64,000 nucleotides of DNA from Fictibacillus fluitans (lineage in GTDB: Bacteria; Bacillota; Bacilli; Bacillales; Fictibacillaceae), in NCBI RefSeq assembly GCF_030418125.1, contig NZ_JAUHTR010000015.1, forward strand, positions 1 through 64,000, read 5' to 3'. Positions 7,824 through 16,544 of this stretch are shown here, in pieces. The notes under the pieces are model-generated. The model had not been told where the DNA came from, ran no database searches, and saw only the letters and a list, made by a program, of their open reading frames with translations. The position numbers and the translations under genes were made by a program. Every line of letters starts with the position of its first letter. Positions within the stretch are counted from its first letter, which is position 1.

Positions 7824-9642
7824 GCCGTTCCGCCATAAAGGGGAAGTCGTCCAGGAAGTCTTGGAAAAGGAACCCCAGGTTAATAAAAAAGTAGAAAAAG
7901 CAAAGGATTGGCAGGGCACGCTGCGGCAGATCTGGAGCTATCTTGCCAGGGAAAAGGGCCGTCTATGGCTCGTTCTGCTGATGGTTGTGCTCAGTTCTGT
8001 ATGCGGACTCCTTGGACCATTCATGATCGGGAGGGCGATTGACAACTATATCATCACACGGGACAACAGCGGTCTTTTGCGCCTCTTGGCCGGCTTGCTG
8101 GGTGTTTATGTTCTAAACTCAGCATCACTCTGGTTCCAAAACTACTGGATGATTGGAATTGCACAGAATACAGTGTTTTCCATGAGAACCCAGCTGTTTC
8201 GCCATCTTCACAGACTTCCGATCCCTTTTTTTGATAAACGTCAGTATGGGGAAATCATGAGCCGGGTTATTAATGATATAGAAAATGTAAGCTCCACGCT
8301 GAATTCATCGGTAATCCAGATTATTTCAAGTGTGCTGACACTGTTTGGGACGATTGGATTCATGCTTTGGCTGAGCCCGCTTCTGACTGCCATTACCCTC
8401 GTCATTGTGCCGGTCATGTTCTTCGGAATGCGCTGGATTACGAAACGAACGGGGAAACTGTTTAAGATGCAGCAAAGAAACCTGGGAGAACTGAACGGTT
8501 ATATAGAAGAGACCATTTCCGGACAGCGGATTGTTAAAGCCTTCTCACAGGAAGACCGGGTCATTGCCGAGCTGCTGGAAAAGAATGATAAATTGAAGGA
8601 ATCGGGTTTCTGGGCCCAAACCTATTCAGGCTTTATTCCCAAGCTGATGAACGTGCTCAATAATATCAGCTTTGCATTAATTGCCGGAGCAGGCGGGCTG
8701 CTGGCCCTCAAAGGGGTTGTTACTATTGGGACGATTGTGATTTTTGCCGAGTATTCCCGCCAGTTTACCCGGCCGCTGAACGATTTGTCCAACCAATTTA
8801 ACACCCTTTTATCTGCCGTAGCAGGCGCCGAGCGGGTATTCGAAATTCTGGACGAAGAGGAAGAAGCAAGGGATGAGGAAGGTAATAAGGAACTCGGAGA
8901 AGTAAGGGGCGAAATTGAATTTGTGGATGTTTCCTTCTCCTATGAAGAAGGTGGAAACACGGTCAGCCATATCTCGTTTCATGCTGCGCCCGGTGAAACA
9001 GTCGCCCTCGTCGGACCGACGGGTGCCGGAAAGACGACGGTCATCAATTTGCTGTCCCGCTTTTATGATACAGACGGTGGAAGCATCCTGCTGGATGGCC
9101 GGGAAATTAAAAGTATCAAACGGGAAGCGCTTCGGGCCCAAATGGGATTTGTTTTACAGGATCCGTTTTTATTTGAAGGAACAATTATGGAAAATATCCG
9201 CTATGGACGACTGGACGCACGTGATGAAGAGGTGGTGAAGGCTGCCAAAGAAGCAAATGCTCATTCGTTTATTACGAAACTTCCCAATGGCTATGATACG
9301 GCCATCGAACAGGATGGCAGCGGAATCAGCCAGGGGCAGAAGCAGCTGCTCAGTATTGCGAGGGCCATTCTTGCCAACCCGGTTATCCTTGTACTCGACG
9401 AAGCAACCAGCAGCATTGACACCATAACGGAAATGAAGATCCAGGAAGCGCTGCAGCGGCTGATGAAAGGCAAGACCAGCTTTATCATCGCGCACAGGCT
9501 CAACACCATACAAAAAGCCGATCAAATCCTTGTTCTAAAAGACGGAGGGATTTTGGAAAGAGGCTCGCATCAGCAGCTGCTTAAGGAAAAAGGTTTCTAC
9601 TCGGAGCTTTATCACAGCCAGCTGCAAAAGGAAATAGGCTAA
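7804..9642 (+). CDS. yfiC: ABC exporter half-transporter, catalytic partner (YfiC-like)
   Basis: A 612-residue partner of the preceding gene. A ~40-residue charged N-terminal extension precedes six membrane helices, then a nucleotide-binding domain with Walker A GPTGAGKT, Walker B ILVLDEATSSID with catalytic Glu, and H-loop IAHR. Its signature motif reads ISQGQ instead of LSGGQ. Together with the altered Walker B/H-loop of YfiB, one composite ATP site is canonical and the other degenerate, as expected of an asymmetric heterodimer. The ATG follows GAGGAG within the end of yfiB, implying translational coupling. Substrate unknown. Confidence 0.88.
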   Translation: MLKDLIEPFRHKGEVVQEVLEKEPQVNKKVEKAKDWQGTLRQIWSYLAREKGRLWLVLLMVVLSSVCGLLGPFMIGRAIDNYIITRDNSGLLRLLAGLLGVYVLNSASLWFQNYWMIGIAQNTVFSMRTQLFRHLHRLPIPFFDKRQYGEIMSRVINDIENVSSTLNSSVIQIISSVLTLFGTIGFMLWLSPLLTAITLVIVPVMFFGMRWITKRTGKLFKMQQRNLGELNGYIEETISGQRIVKAFSQEDRVIAELLEKNDKLKESGFWAQTYSGFIPKLMNVLNNISFALIAGAGGLLALKGVVTIGTIVIFAEYSRQFTRPLNDLSNQFNTLLSAVAGAERVFEILDEEEEARDEEGNKELGEVRGEIEFVDVSFSYEEGGNTVSHISFHAAPGETVALVGPTGAGKTTVINLLSRFYDTDGGSILLDGREIKSIKREALRAQMGFVLQDPFLFEGTIMENIRYGRLDARDEEVVKAAKEANAHSFITKLPNGYDTAIEQDGSGISQGQKQLLSIARAILANPVILVLDEATSSIDTITEMKIQEALQRLMKGKTSFIIAHRLNTIQKADQILVLKDGGILERGSHQQLLKEKGFYSELYHSQLQKEIG

Positions 9643-9651
9643 ACAGTTACC

Positions 9652-9696
9652 CGGTGCTTTGTTTCAGATTAGAAATGAAGTGCCAGGTATTTTTTT
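9652..9696 (+). terminator. Probable terminator after yfiBC
   Basis: ACCCGGTGCTT pairs imperfectly (several GU pairs) with AAGTGCCAGGT, followed by seven T. Confidence 0.55.
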
Positions 9697-9796
9697 GTGA
9701 AAAATAAAAAGCAGCCTGTGTTGATTATTTGGCAGGAAGACTCTATAGTTTCTTTGTAATTATGTTTTATAAACGTTCAATTATGAGGTGAGCAAG

Positions 9797-11182
9797 ATGA
9801 TAGAAAGGTCAGCAGCGGAAATCCAGCAAATACTACAAAATCAAAGAACTTATTTTGCGTCACAGGAAACAAAGGCACTGCCTTTTCGGATGGAGCAGCT
9901 GAAAAAACTGAAAACCGGCATCAAGAGGCACGAGCAGGAAGTAATCGATGCTCTGGCGCTTGACTTAGGAAAGTCAGAACTTGAATCGTACACTACAGAA
10001 ATCGGAATTCTGTATGAAGAAATCAATTTTACAATTAAGCACCTGAAAAGCTGGGTAAAACCAAAGAAAGTAAAAACCGCGTTAACCCATGTTGGCTCAA
10101 AAGGCTATGTTATTCCTGAGCCATATGGAGCAGTGCTGGTTGTAGCCCCATGGAACTATCCTTTCCAGCTTGCATTGTCCCCGCTGATCGGCGCGATTGC
10201 AGCCGGAAATACCGCTGTCATTAAACCCTCAGAGCTGACACCCAATGTATCGGGGATACTTGCAAACCTGCTTCAGGAGCTTTATCCTCCGTCGTATGTA
10301 TCTATTATTGAAGGTGGAGTGCAAACAAGCCAGGCCCTTCTTGAAGAACGTTTTGATTATATCTTTTTTACCGGCAGCCCGGCGGTTGGAAAAGTGGTGA
10401 TGGAGGCAGCTTCAAGGCATCTGACGCCAGTGACTCTGGAGCTGGGCGGAAAGAGCCCGGTGATTGTCCATGAGGATGCCAACATACCGCTTGCTGCAAA
10501 AAGAATTGTATTCGGGAAGTTTATGAATGCAGGGCAAACCTGTATCGCCCCCGATTATTTGCTTGTCCACTCAAAAATAAAGGCTCCCCTCATTAAAGCG
10601 ATGAAGGAAGTCATACAAACCTTTTATGGTTCAGACCCGACAGAAAACCCTGCATATTCAAAAATCGTAAATGAACGGCACTACAACCGGCTGTCCGGCT
10701 ACCTAAAGGATGGAACGGTCATTTATGGCGGGAAGAGGAATGACAGTAAACAAAAAATCGCACCAACTCTGCTCGACAGTGTAAAACTGGATTCCCCTTT
10801 GATGACGGAAGAAATTTTCGGACCAATTTTCCCCGTTTTGGAATACACATCGCTTGAAGAAGCGATTGAGCTGATTCATTCCCGGCCAAAGCCGCTTGCC
10901 CTGTACGTGTTTACGCAGGATAAGGACACAGCTGCCGAAGTCACCGGCAGAATTTCCTTTGGAGGAGGCTGCATCAATGACACGCTCATGCACATTGCCA
11001 CGCCATTTCTTCCGTTCGGTGGTGTAGGTGAAAGCGGAATGGGAAACTACCATGGAAAAGCAAGCTTCGAGACGTTTTCCCACCACAAAAGTGTATTGCA
11101 ACAAACGAACCGCTTTGACTTCTCCTTTCGTTATCCATCCGCAAAAAATGGATTAAAACTGGTCAAAAAACTGCTGAAATAA
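9797..11182 (+). CDS. ywdH: Aldehyde dehydrogenase, class 3 type (YwdH-like)
   Basis: NAD(P)-dependent oxidation of aldehydes to acids. Visible ALDH features: [10 protein letters not shown], the cofactor turn FTGSPAVGK, catalytic Glu in LELGGKSP, and nucleophile Cys in [11 protein letters not shown]. The 461-residue length and hydrophobic/basic C-terminus ([12 protein letters not shown]) resemble class 3 fatty-aldehyde dehydrogenases, where the tail associates with membrane. ATG 9797 is preferred because GAGGTG sits 6 bases upstream; GTG 9788 lies inside that site. Monocistronic by context. The natural substrate is not known. Confidence 0.85.
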   Translation: MIERSAAEIQQILQNQRTYFASQETKALPFRMEQLKKLKTGIKRHEQEVIDALALDLGKSELESYTTEIGILYEEINFTIKHLKSWVKPKKVKTALTHVGSKGYVIPEPYGAVLVVAPWNYPFQLALSPLIGAIAAGNTAVIKPSELTPNVSGILANLLQELYPPSYVSIIEGGVQTSQALLEERFDYIFFTGSPAVGKVVMEAASRHLTPVTLELGGKSPVIVHEDANIPLAAKRIVFGKFMNAGQTCIAPDYLLVHSKIKAPLIKAMKEVIQTFYGSDPTENPAYSKIVNERHYNRLSGYLKDGTVIYGGKRNDSKQKIAPTLLDSVKLDSPLMTEEIFGPIFPVLEYTSLEEAIELIHSRPKPLALYVFTQDKDTAAEVTGRISFGGGCINDTLMHIATPFLPFGGVGESGMGNYHGKASFETFSHHKSVLQQTNRFDFSFRYPSAKNGLKLVKKLLK

Positions 11183-11271
11183 AACAAAAGCCGGCAGAGG
11201 ATGCCGGCATTTCTAACTTTAAAGATTGTTTTCAAAGTTTCTTCACGGATTTATTGTTTCCTTCATTGATC

Positions 11272-11325
11272 AGTTGATTGCAGTGAAAGGTGCGAGCATC
11301 CTGAAACGAAAATCAACCGCTTCCA
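11272..11325. repeat. Interspersed palindromic repeat, core-only copy
   Basis: AGTTGATTGCAGTGAAAGGTGCGAG joins directly to CCTGAAACGAAAATCAACCGCTTCC. Both halves match the outer core of the longer copies at 27380-27606 and 40178-40482, with the GC-rich centre missing. AGTTGATT and AATCAAC form inverted arms. An ATCGATATCGATATCG run follows at 11341. It looks like an internally deleted member of the same family. Confidence 0.6.
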
Positions 11326-11366
11326 AAGGCATCGAAGGATATCGATATCGATATCGAATTTATCCT

Positions 11367-11507
11367 TTAAAAGAATGTCTTAACTTCTGTTTCTGTATGA
11401 TCACAATTGGTGCACGTGTACTCCAGTTCGAGCGCATCTTCCCGCACCACGTGCATGGTTTCCTGATTACAGCTGCTGCAGTGCCTCTTTACTTTTCCTT
11501 CTTCCAT
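11367..11507 (-). CDS. 46-residue zinc-ribbon protein
   Basis: Reading the minus strand from ATG 11507 gives a 46-residue frame with two CxxC knuckles: HCSSCN near residues 9-14 and YTCTNCDH near 30-37, spaced as in small zinc-ribbon proteins. GGAAGG lies about 12 bases before the ATG. The overlapping 131-residue plus-strand frame has no recognisable domain and runs through the repeat next door, so I regard that as a shadow. The role is unknown; small ribbons of this kind often bind nucleic acid or partner proteins. Confidence 0.65.
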   Translation of the reverse strand: MEEGKVKRHCSSCNQETMHVVREDALELEYTCTNCDHTETEVKTFF

Positions 11508-11630
11508 TGGTGTGCACTTCCTTCCTTGGACATCTTAAAAATAGTATTCCTCCAACCTCTTGTTATAAAACAAACTTTCGGGTTGTGTCCTGGACTGGCA
11601 AAAGAGCCTGCAGAAAGCTAAAACAGTGGT

Positions 11631-12089
11631 CTACCATTGCCGCTTTTTCTCGATAAAATATTCAATGACCGGAACATCAGGCGGGTTTAGGTTTTCAGGA
11701 AGTTCATGAAGTCCAAAGAATGAAAGTTCCTCCACCTCAATCCCGTCAGGATGGGATAAACCTCCATATTTTACACAAACATAGGCAGCTATCACGTTAT
11801 AAACCTCATCCCCATGAGGATATTTGTAATAGAATTCCTCTCCGGAAAAGATGTGCATGATCTTCAGATCACGAGCAATGTATCCAGTTTCTTCAAGCAG
11901 CTCTCTTGCTGCTGCTTCCTCAAGCTGTTCTCCCGGCTCCAGTGCCCCGCCGGGAAGTCCCCAGCATCCATTGTCCTTTCTTTTTTGCAGCAAAATTTCT
12001 CCTTTATTATCAAATAAAAGAACACAAGCGCCGGTCATGATGATTGGGCGGCTTCCGATTAGCTTACGCAACTCCATAATATAACCCAT
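11631..12089 (-). CDS. Nudix hydrolase
   Basis: A 152-residue pyrophosphohydrolase with the complete Nudix box: GGALEPGEQLEEAAARELLEE, i.e. Gx5Ex7REUxEExGU followed by TGY. The substrate (nucleoside diphosphate linked to X) cannot be told. ATG 12089 is preferred because GAGGA stands 8 bases upstream and the fold starts just after; the frame remains open up to 12203 but that extension is low-complexity and has no ribosome site. It reads away from the alsT promoter, with divergent arrangement. Confidence 0.85.
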   Translation of the reverse strand: MGYIMELRKLIGSRPIIMTGACVLLFDNKGEILLQKRKDNGCWGLPGGALEPGEQLEEAAARELLEETGYIARDLKIMHIFSGEEFYYKYPHGDEVYNVIAAYVCVKYGGLSHPDGIEVEELSFFGLHELPENLNPPDVPVIEYFIEKKRQW

Positions 12090-12239
12090 TTTCTCAGTCC
12101 TCGTTTCTGTATTCTTTCCTAAGATTCCGCGGAATCTTCTAAAATCCTTTTTTGCACTCCTTTTACTGTTTTTGCCTTGCCAATTACTTCCTTCCTGGTA
12201 CAAAGGGCTTATTTATAGCATAGAATTTCATTTCTGACA

Positions 12240-12268
12240 TTGTCATAGTACAGGTCATAACTTATAAT
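12240..12268 (+). promoter_or_regulatory. Sigma-A promoter of alsT
   Basis: TTGTCA (12240-12245), 17-base spacer, TATAAT (12263-12268), about 48 bases upstream of the TTG start. Confidence 0.75.
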
Positions 12269-12315
12269 TCTAAATAAGTAAAAAATTCAGACGATATAAA
12301 TAAGGGGGAATACGT

Positions 12316-13776
12316 TTGGAGAAGTTTATCGATTTTTTGAACAATAACATTCTGTGGAGCCAGCCGATGATTTACATCTGTTTGGGTGTCGGCCTGCTGT
12401 TTTCCATCATCACGCGCTTTTTGCAGGTGAGGCATTTTAAAGACATGATCAAGCTGATGTTTCAGGGGAAAAGCTCTGCTGCTGGTGTTTCTTCCTTTCA
12501 GGCACTTTCCATTGCGCTTTCCGGCCGTGTAGGAACGGGGAATATCGCAGGTACAGCGACAGCCATCGGATTTGGTGGTCCCGGAGCGGTGTTCTGGATG
12601 TGGGCGATTGCTTTTATTGGAGCGTCTACTGCCTTTATCGAATCGACTCTTGCCCAAATCTACAAAGAAAAACATGAGGGGCAATATCGCGGCGGTCCCG
12701 CTTTCTATATTGAAAAAGGGACAGGCTGGAGATGGTATGGTGTACTATTTGCCCTGGCCGCCGTTCTTGCCATGGCGATCCTTATGCCGGGGGTGCAGTC
12801 CAATTCTATCGCGTTAGGAATTGAAAATGCGTTTGGAATGAATAAATCGATTACTGGACTTATTATTATTGTTCTTTTGGGTATTATTATTTTTGGCGGA
12901 GTCAAACGGATTGCAAATGTTGCTCAATATGTGGTTCCATTTATGGCGATTGGCTATGTAGCCGTTTCATTGATTATCGTCGCAATCAATATCACGGAGC
13001 TGCCTTCTGTGTTTGCATTGATTTTCAAAAGTGCATTCGCTGCTGACTCCGTATTCGGCGGAATCGTCGGTATGGCGGTACAATGGGGAGTAAAACGCGG
13101 AATTTATTCCAATGAAGCTGGTCAGGGAACAGGTGCCCATCCGGCGGCTGCTGCTGAAGTTTCCCATCCTGCTAAACAAGGATTGGTCCAGGCCTTCTCT
13201 GTCTATATTGATACGATTCTTGTATGTTCCGCGACAGCATTCATGATTCTGTTTACAGGAATGTACAATACGCAGGGACCAGATAGTACCTACCTTTATG
13301 ATAATTTAAAAGGGGTAGAACCAGGGCCAGGGTTTACACAGGCTGCGGTTGAGCAGGTTATCCCAGGATTTGGTGCAGGCTTTGTTGCTGTTTCATTGTT
13401 CTTTTTTGCTTTTACAACCATTATGGCATATTACTATATTGCAGAAACGAACGTTACGTACCTGATCCGCGGCCGCGAAAATAAATGGGCGGTTCCGCTG
13501 CTGAAAGTGGTTCTTCTTGCGGCAACTTTCTACGGCGCCATCAAGGAAGCGGCTATGGCCTGGAAACTCGGAGATACCGGTCTGGGAATTATGGTGTGGC
13601 TGAACCTTATTGCCATTTTAATTCTTGCCAAACCGGCGCTAAAAGCATTAAAAGACTACGAACAACAGAAAAAACAAGGTCTGGATCCTGTCTTTAACTC
13701 CCTTAAAGTTGGCATTAAAAATGCTGACTATTGGGAAAAGGAGTACAAGGAACCGGAGAAGGAGCAAGTATCTTAA
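12316..13776 (+). CDS. alsT: Sodium:alanine/glycine symporter (AGCS family)
   Basis: A 486-residue secondary transporter importing alanine or glycine with Na+. Family signatures are clear: FQALSIALSGRVGTGNIAG at the first membrane region, FGGPGAVFWMW, and VKRGIYSNEAGQGTGAHPAAAA. About ten hydrophobic helices are visible, and the C-terminus is charged (EKEYKEPEKEQVS). TTG start at 12316 follows AAGGGGGAA. It has its own sigma-A promoter and terminator, so it is monocistronic. Confidence 0.9.
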   Translation: MEKFIDFLNNNILWSQPMIYICLGVGLLFSIITRFLQVRHFKDMIKLMFQGKSSAAGVSSFQALSIALSGRVGTGNIAGTATAIGFGGPGAVFWMWAIAFIGASTAFIESTLAQIYKEKHEGQYRGGPAFYIEKGTGWRWYGVLFALAAVLAMAILMPGVQSNSIALGIENAFGMNKSITGLIIIVLLGIIIFGGVKRIANVAQYVVPFMAIGYVAVSLIIVAINITELPSVFALIFKSAFAADSVFGGIVGMAVQWGVKRGIYSNEAGQGTGAHPAAAAEVSHPAKQGLVQAFSVYIDTILVCSATAFMILFTGMYNTQGPDSTYLYDNLKGVEPGPGFTQAAVEQVIPGFGAGFVAVSLFFFAFTTIMAYYYIAETNVTYLIRGRENKWAVPLLKVVLLAATFYGAIKEAAMAWKLGDTGLGIMVWLNLIAILILAKPALKALKDYEQQKKQGLDPVFNSLKVGIKNADYWEKEYKEPEKEQVS

Positions 13777-13784
13777 TAAAAAAA

Positions 13785-13812
13785 ACAGGCGATTGCCTGT
13801 TTTTTTTTTGCG
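13785..13812 (+). terminator. Terminator after alsT
   Basis: AACAGGC/GCCTGTT stem, GATT loop, followed by a run of at least nine T. Confidence 0.85.
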
Positions 13813-13888
13813 GAAAAGACGAAATCAATAGTAAAAAAGATTCATTGCATATTTCTGTCAAGACAGATAAACTTTTACTAAAGGTTTA

Positions 13889-13902
13889 TGAAAACGTTTG
13901 CA
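13889..13902 (+). promoter_or_regulatory. cre-like site upstream of the amylase gene
   Basis: TGAAAACGTTTGCA matches the CcpA operator consensus TGWAANCGNTNWCA at all but one position. It lies 26 bases before the start codon, where bound CcpA would block transcription. This fits carbon catabolite repression of a secreted amylase. Confidence 0.6.
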
Positions 13903-13927
13903 CAATGTGATTAAGGGAGGAATTTGG

Positions 13928-16387
13928 TTGAAAAAAAGTTTTGGCATTCTGATGTCTTTGGTGCTTCTTTTAGGGATTATTCTGGTGCAGCTTCCACAAA
14001 CAGTTGCTGCAGCAAGCTATCAAAAAGTAGTAGTAAGGGGAAGCCTGTCTCCGCTTGATTGGGGAACAGACAATAATCCGCTGACCCTTCAGCAGGATGG
14101 ATCATGGAAGAGCAACCCCATTCCGCTGACAGGCGGCAATAAGCTGGAGTTTAAGTATGTAAGAGATGATCAGTGGATGGACGGCAGCAACCTGGAATTC
14201 GTACCGCCGCAGACAGGCAGCTATGTGTTTATCTTTCATCCGGAGGACGAAAGAAAAGTAGATATCCAGCTTGTGGAAGGCAAGGGGAAAGTCACGCTTA
14301 ATGTCACCGTGCCAAATTCTACACCCGACTGGGCGAATGTCACAATTGGGACAAGCCTCAACAAGTTCAATTATTCACTTACCAGTCTGAAAAAGACCGG
14401 GGACAAGACCTACAGCATCCAGTTGACCGGGGAGCCAGGACAATCGTTCAGCTACCTGTATGCTCTCGGGGATGCCAAATATAAAGAAGTCAAAAGTGAG
14501 CCAAGAAAAGCAACCTTCTCAGAGGCGGGACAAACGGTCAGTGATACAGTGAAAGACTGGAGCGCCGTACCCGTTGCCAAAAGTGTAACACACGATTTTA
14601 ACTATCAACCCTCTATTCCGGACCATAAGGATAAGGTAACCGTTAAAACCACTGTGGAACATTACGGGCCAATCGACAAAGGCGGAATATACTACACAAC
14701 TGACGGTTCAACACCTGTGGGCAAACGCGGATTGGCAACGAACGGGCGGTTTGCGCCCATGTATGTAACCTCCAAGGTGAGCCTTGGCAACGGACTGTAC
14801 AAGTCAGTGCTGACGGGTGTCATTTCAAAGCAAAAAAATGATACACGGGTAAAATACAAGGTTGACGTTTGGGATACAGAAGGCACTGGCTCTCAATTTG
14901 CAGACACGAACAGTATTCTGTCTGCAGATGCGACGGAATTTGCCTATTATGTGGATGACTACAAATCCCCTCAATGGGCGAAAAATGCCTCAATCTATCA
15001 TGTGTTTGTCGACCGTTTCAAGGACGGCAATCCATTGAACAATGAGCCGGTCGACCCTAACCTGTCATACGATGAAAAGCTAAAAAACTGGATGGGCGGG
15101 GATCTCCAGGGTGTAAAAGAGAAAATCAGCTATATTAAGAGTCTCGGTGTAAATGCGATCTGGATTTCACCTGTATTCAAGGGTCCGTATTTTCACGGAT
15201 ATCATCCGGCCGACTTTTTGAAAATCGACCCACGCTTCGGAGACAACAAGGTGATGAAAGAAGTTATTAAAGAAGCGCATAAAAACGGGATGAAGGTGGT
15301 TTATGACCTCGTTCCCAACCATACCTCCAATCAGCACCCGTTTTTCAAGGATGCTGCAAAAAATGGAACCAAAAGCCCGTATTATAACTGGTACACGTTT
15401 ACCAACTGGCCGAACGAGTATAAAACGTTTTACGGAGTCACTGAACTGCCTGAACTGAATAATGATAATCCGGCAACACGCAGCTATATGATGAACAAGG
15501 TTGTGCCGTTCTGGCTGAAGGATCTTGGCTTTGACGGGTTCCGCCTTGACTACGCCAAAGGGCCGAGCTACAGCTTCTGGGTGGACTTCAGGCATACTGT
15601 GAAAAAGCTGAAGCCGAATGCCTTTATCTACGGAGAAGTTTGGGACAGCAGGGAAAAAATCAACACGTACGCGGGCAAGCTGGACGGGGCGCTTGACTTC
15701 CCGATGCAGACTGCATTGCTTGATGTATTTGCCAAAGGCCAGTCGATGCAAGAGCTTAGTGACGCGATCCGTTTGAATCAGGAAACCTATGATCCTCAGT
15801 ATGTGATGGGAACCTTCCTGGATAATCATGACATGCCGCGCTTTTTATTCGAGTCCAAAGGAGATGTAAACAAACTGAAGCAAGCAGCAGCGGCACAGTT
15901 TACACTTCCGGGAGCACCCATCATTTACTATGGTACAGAAGTCGGTCTTTCTCAAAGTAAAGACCAGACCACAGTCGATGAATATCAGGACCGCTATTAC
16001 CGTGAACCAATGCCTTGGAATAAAGCGAAGCAAAATCTCGAGCTGAAAAAGTATTACAAAAAATTGATCAAGCTCCGAAATGATGAGCCTGCGCTTCGTA
16101 CAGGCAAAATCAAAGAATGGTATTCCGATGATCAAGTGCTGGTCTATGAAAGAAGCAACAAACATGACCGTTTCCTCGTTGTTCTGAACAACGGAAGTGC
16201 CGAAAACATCACGCTGCAAAAGTCTTCGGATAAAGGCCATGAAGTAGTGTTGAAAAATGTATGGGACAAGAAAGATGTAATACACCCAGGAAAGAAAGAT
16301 GATCTGAAGATTTCTTCCAAAGCAGGCGGTGTTCAGATCTACGAAATGGTGAAAGGCAAGAAGTACAGTAAGAAAAAAGCTTCCTGA
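13928..16387 (+). CDS. Secreted multidomain alpha-amylase / neopullulanase-like GH13 enzyme
   Basis: Hydrolyses alpha-glucans outside the cell. The 819-residue precursor starts with a signal peptide (KKSFGILMSLVLLLG...VAAA, cut near residue 30). Two beta-sandwich modules resembling starch-binding domains follow (~30-115 and ~116-215), then an Ig-like N-domain (~220-350) and the TIM barrel. GH13 regions are present: DLVPNHTS (~460), nucleophile D541 in GFRLDYAKG, acid/base E570 in YGEVWD, and D635 in LDNHD. TTG 13928 is chosen since AGGGAGG is 7 bases upstream and the signal peptide starts there. The N-domain points to a pullulan/cyclodextrin-active subgroup, but exact specificity is uncertain. 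Confidence 0.88.
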   Translation: MKKSFGILMSLVLLLGIILVQLPQTVAAASYQKVVVRGSLSPLDWGTDNNPLTLQQDGSWKSNPIPLTGGNKLEFKYVRDDQWMDGSNLEFVPPQTGSYVFIFHPEDERKVDIQLVEGKGKVTLNVTVPNSTPDWANVTIGTSLNKFNYSLTSLKKTGDKTYSIQLTGEPGQSFSYLYALGDAKYKEVKSEPRKATFSEAGQTVSDTVKDWSAVPVAKSVTHDFNYQPSIPDHKDKVTVKTTVEHYGPIDKGGIYYTTDGSTPVGKRGLATNGRFAPMYVTSKVSLGNGLYKSVLTGVISKQKNDTRVKYKVDVWDTEGTGSQFADTNSILSADATEFAYYVDDYKSPQWAKNASIYHVFVDRFKDGNPLNNEPVDPNLSYDEKLKNWMGGDLQGVKEKISYIKSLGVNAIWISPVFKGPYFHGYHPADFLKIDPRFGDNKVMKEVIKEAHKNGMKVVYDLVPNHTSNQHPFFKDAAKNGTKSPYYNWYTFTNWPNEYKTFYGVTELPELNNDNPATRSYMMNKVVPFWLKDLGFDGFRLDYAKGPSYSFWVDFRHTVKKLKPNAFIYGEVWDSREKINTYAGKLDGALDFPMQTALLDVFAKGQSMQELSDAIRLNQETYDPQYVMGTFLDNHDMPRFLFESKGDVNKLKQAAAAQFTLPGAPIIYYGTEVGLSQSKDQTTVDEYQDRYYREPMPWNKAKQNLELKKYYKKLIKLRNDEPALRTGKIKEWYSDDQVLVYERSNKHDRFLVVLNNGSAENITLQKSSDKGHEVVLKNVWDKKDVIHPGKKDDLKISSKAGGVQIYEMVKGKKYSKKKAS

Positions 16388-16397
16388 CCAGAAATGA

Positions 16398-16435
16398 AGG
16401 CCGATCCTCCAATTTAGGAGGGCCGGCTTTTTTTG
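16398..16435 (+). terminator. Terminator after the amylase gene
   Basis: GCCGATCCTCC pairs with GGAGGGCCGGC (small internal mismatch), then seven T. Confidence 0.8.
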
Positions 16436-16544
16436 CTTTTGGGGATATTTGCCACAAAAGGTCGATTTTTTCGGGTGGCGGCAGGGGAAGTTCATTTCTT
16501 GTCGTAATAAAATAAGAAAACTAAATTCGTCAGGAGACAGGCTG

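Noticed and set aside
9788-9796. GTG 9788 as ywdH start
   Set aside because: It falls within the GAGGTG ribosome site; ATG 9797 is spaced properly.
11226-11621. 131-residue plus-strand frame
   Set aside because: It crosses the repeat and lies antisense to the zinc-ribbon gene; no ribosome site and no domain.
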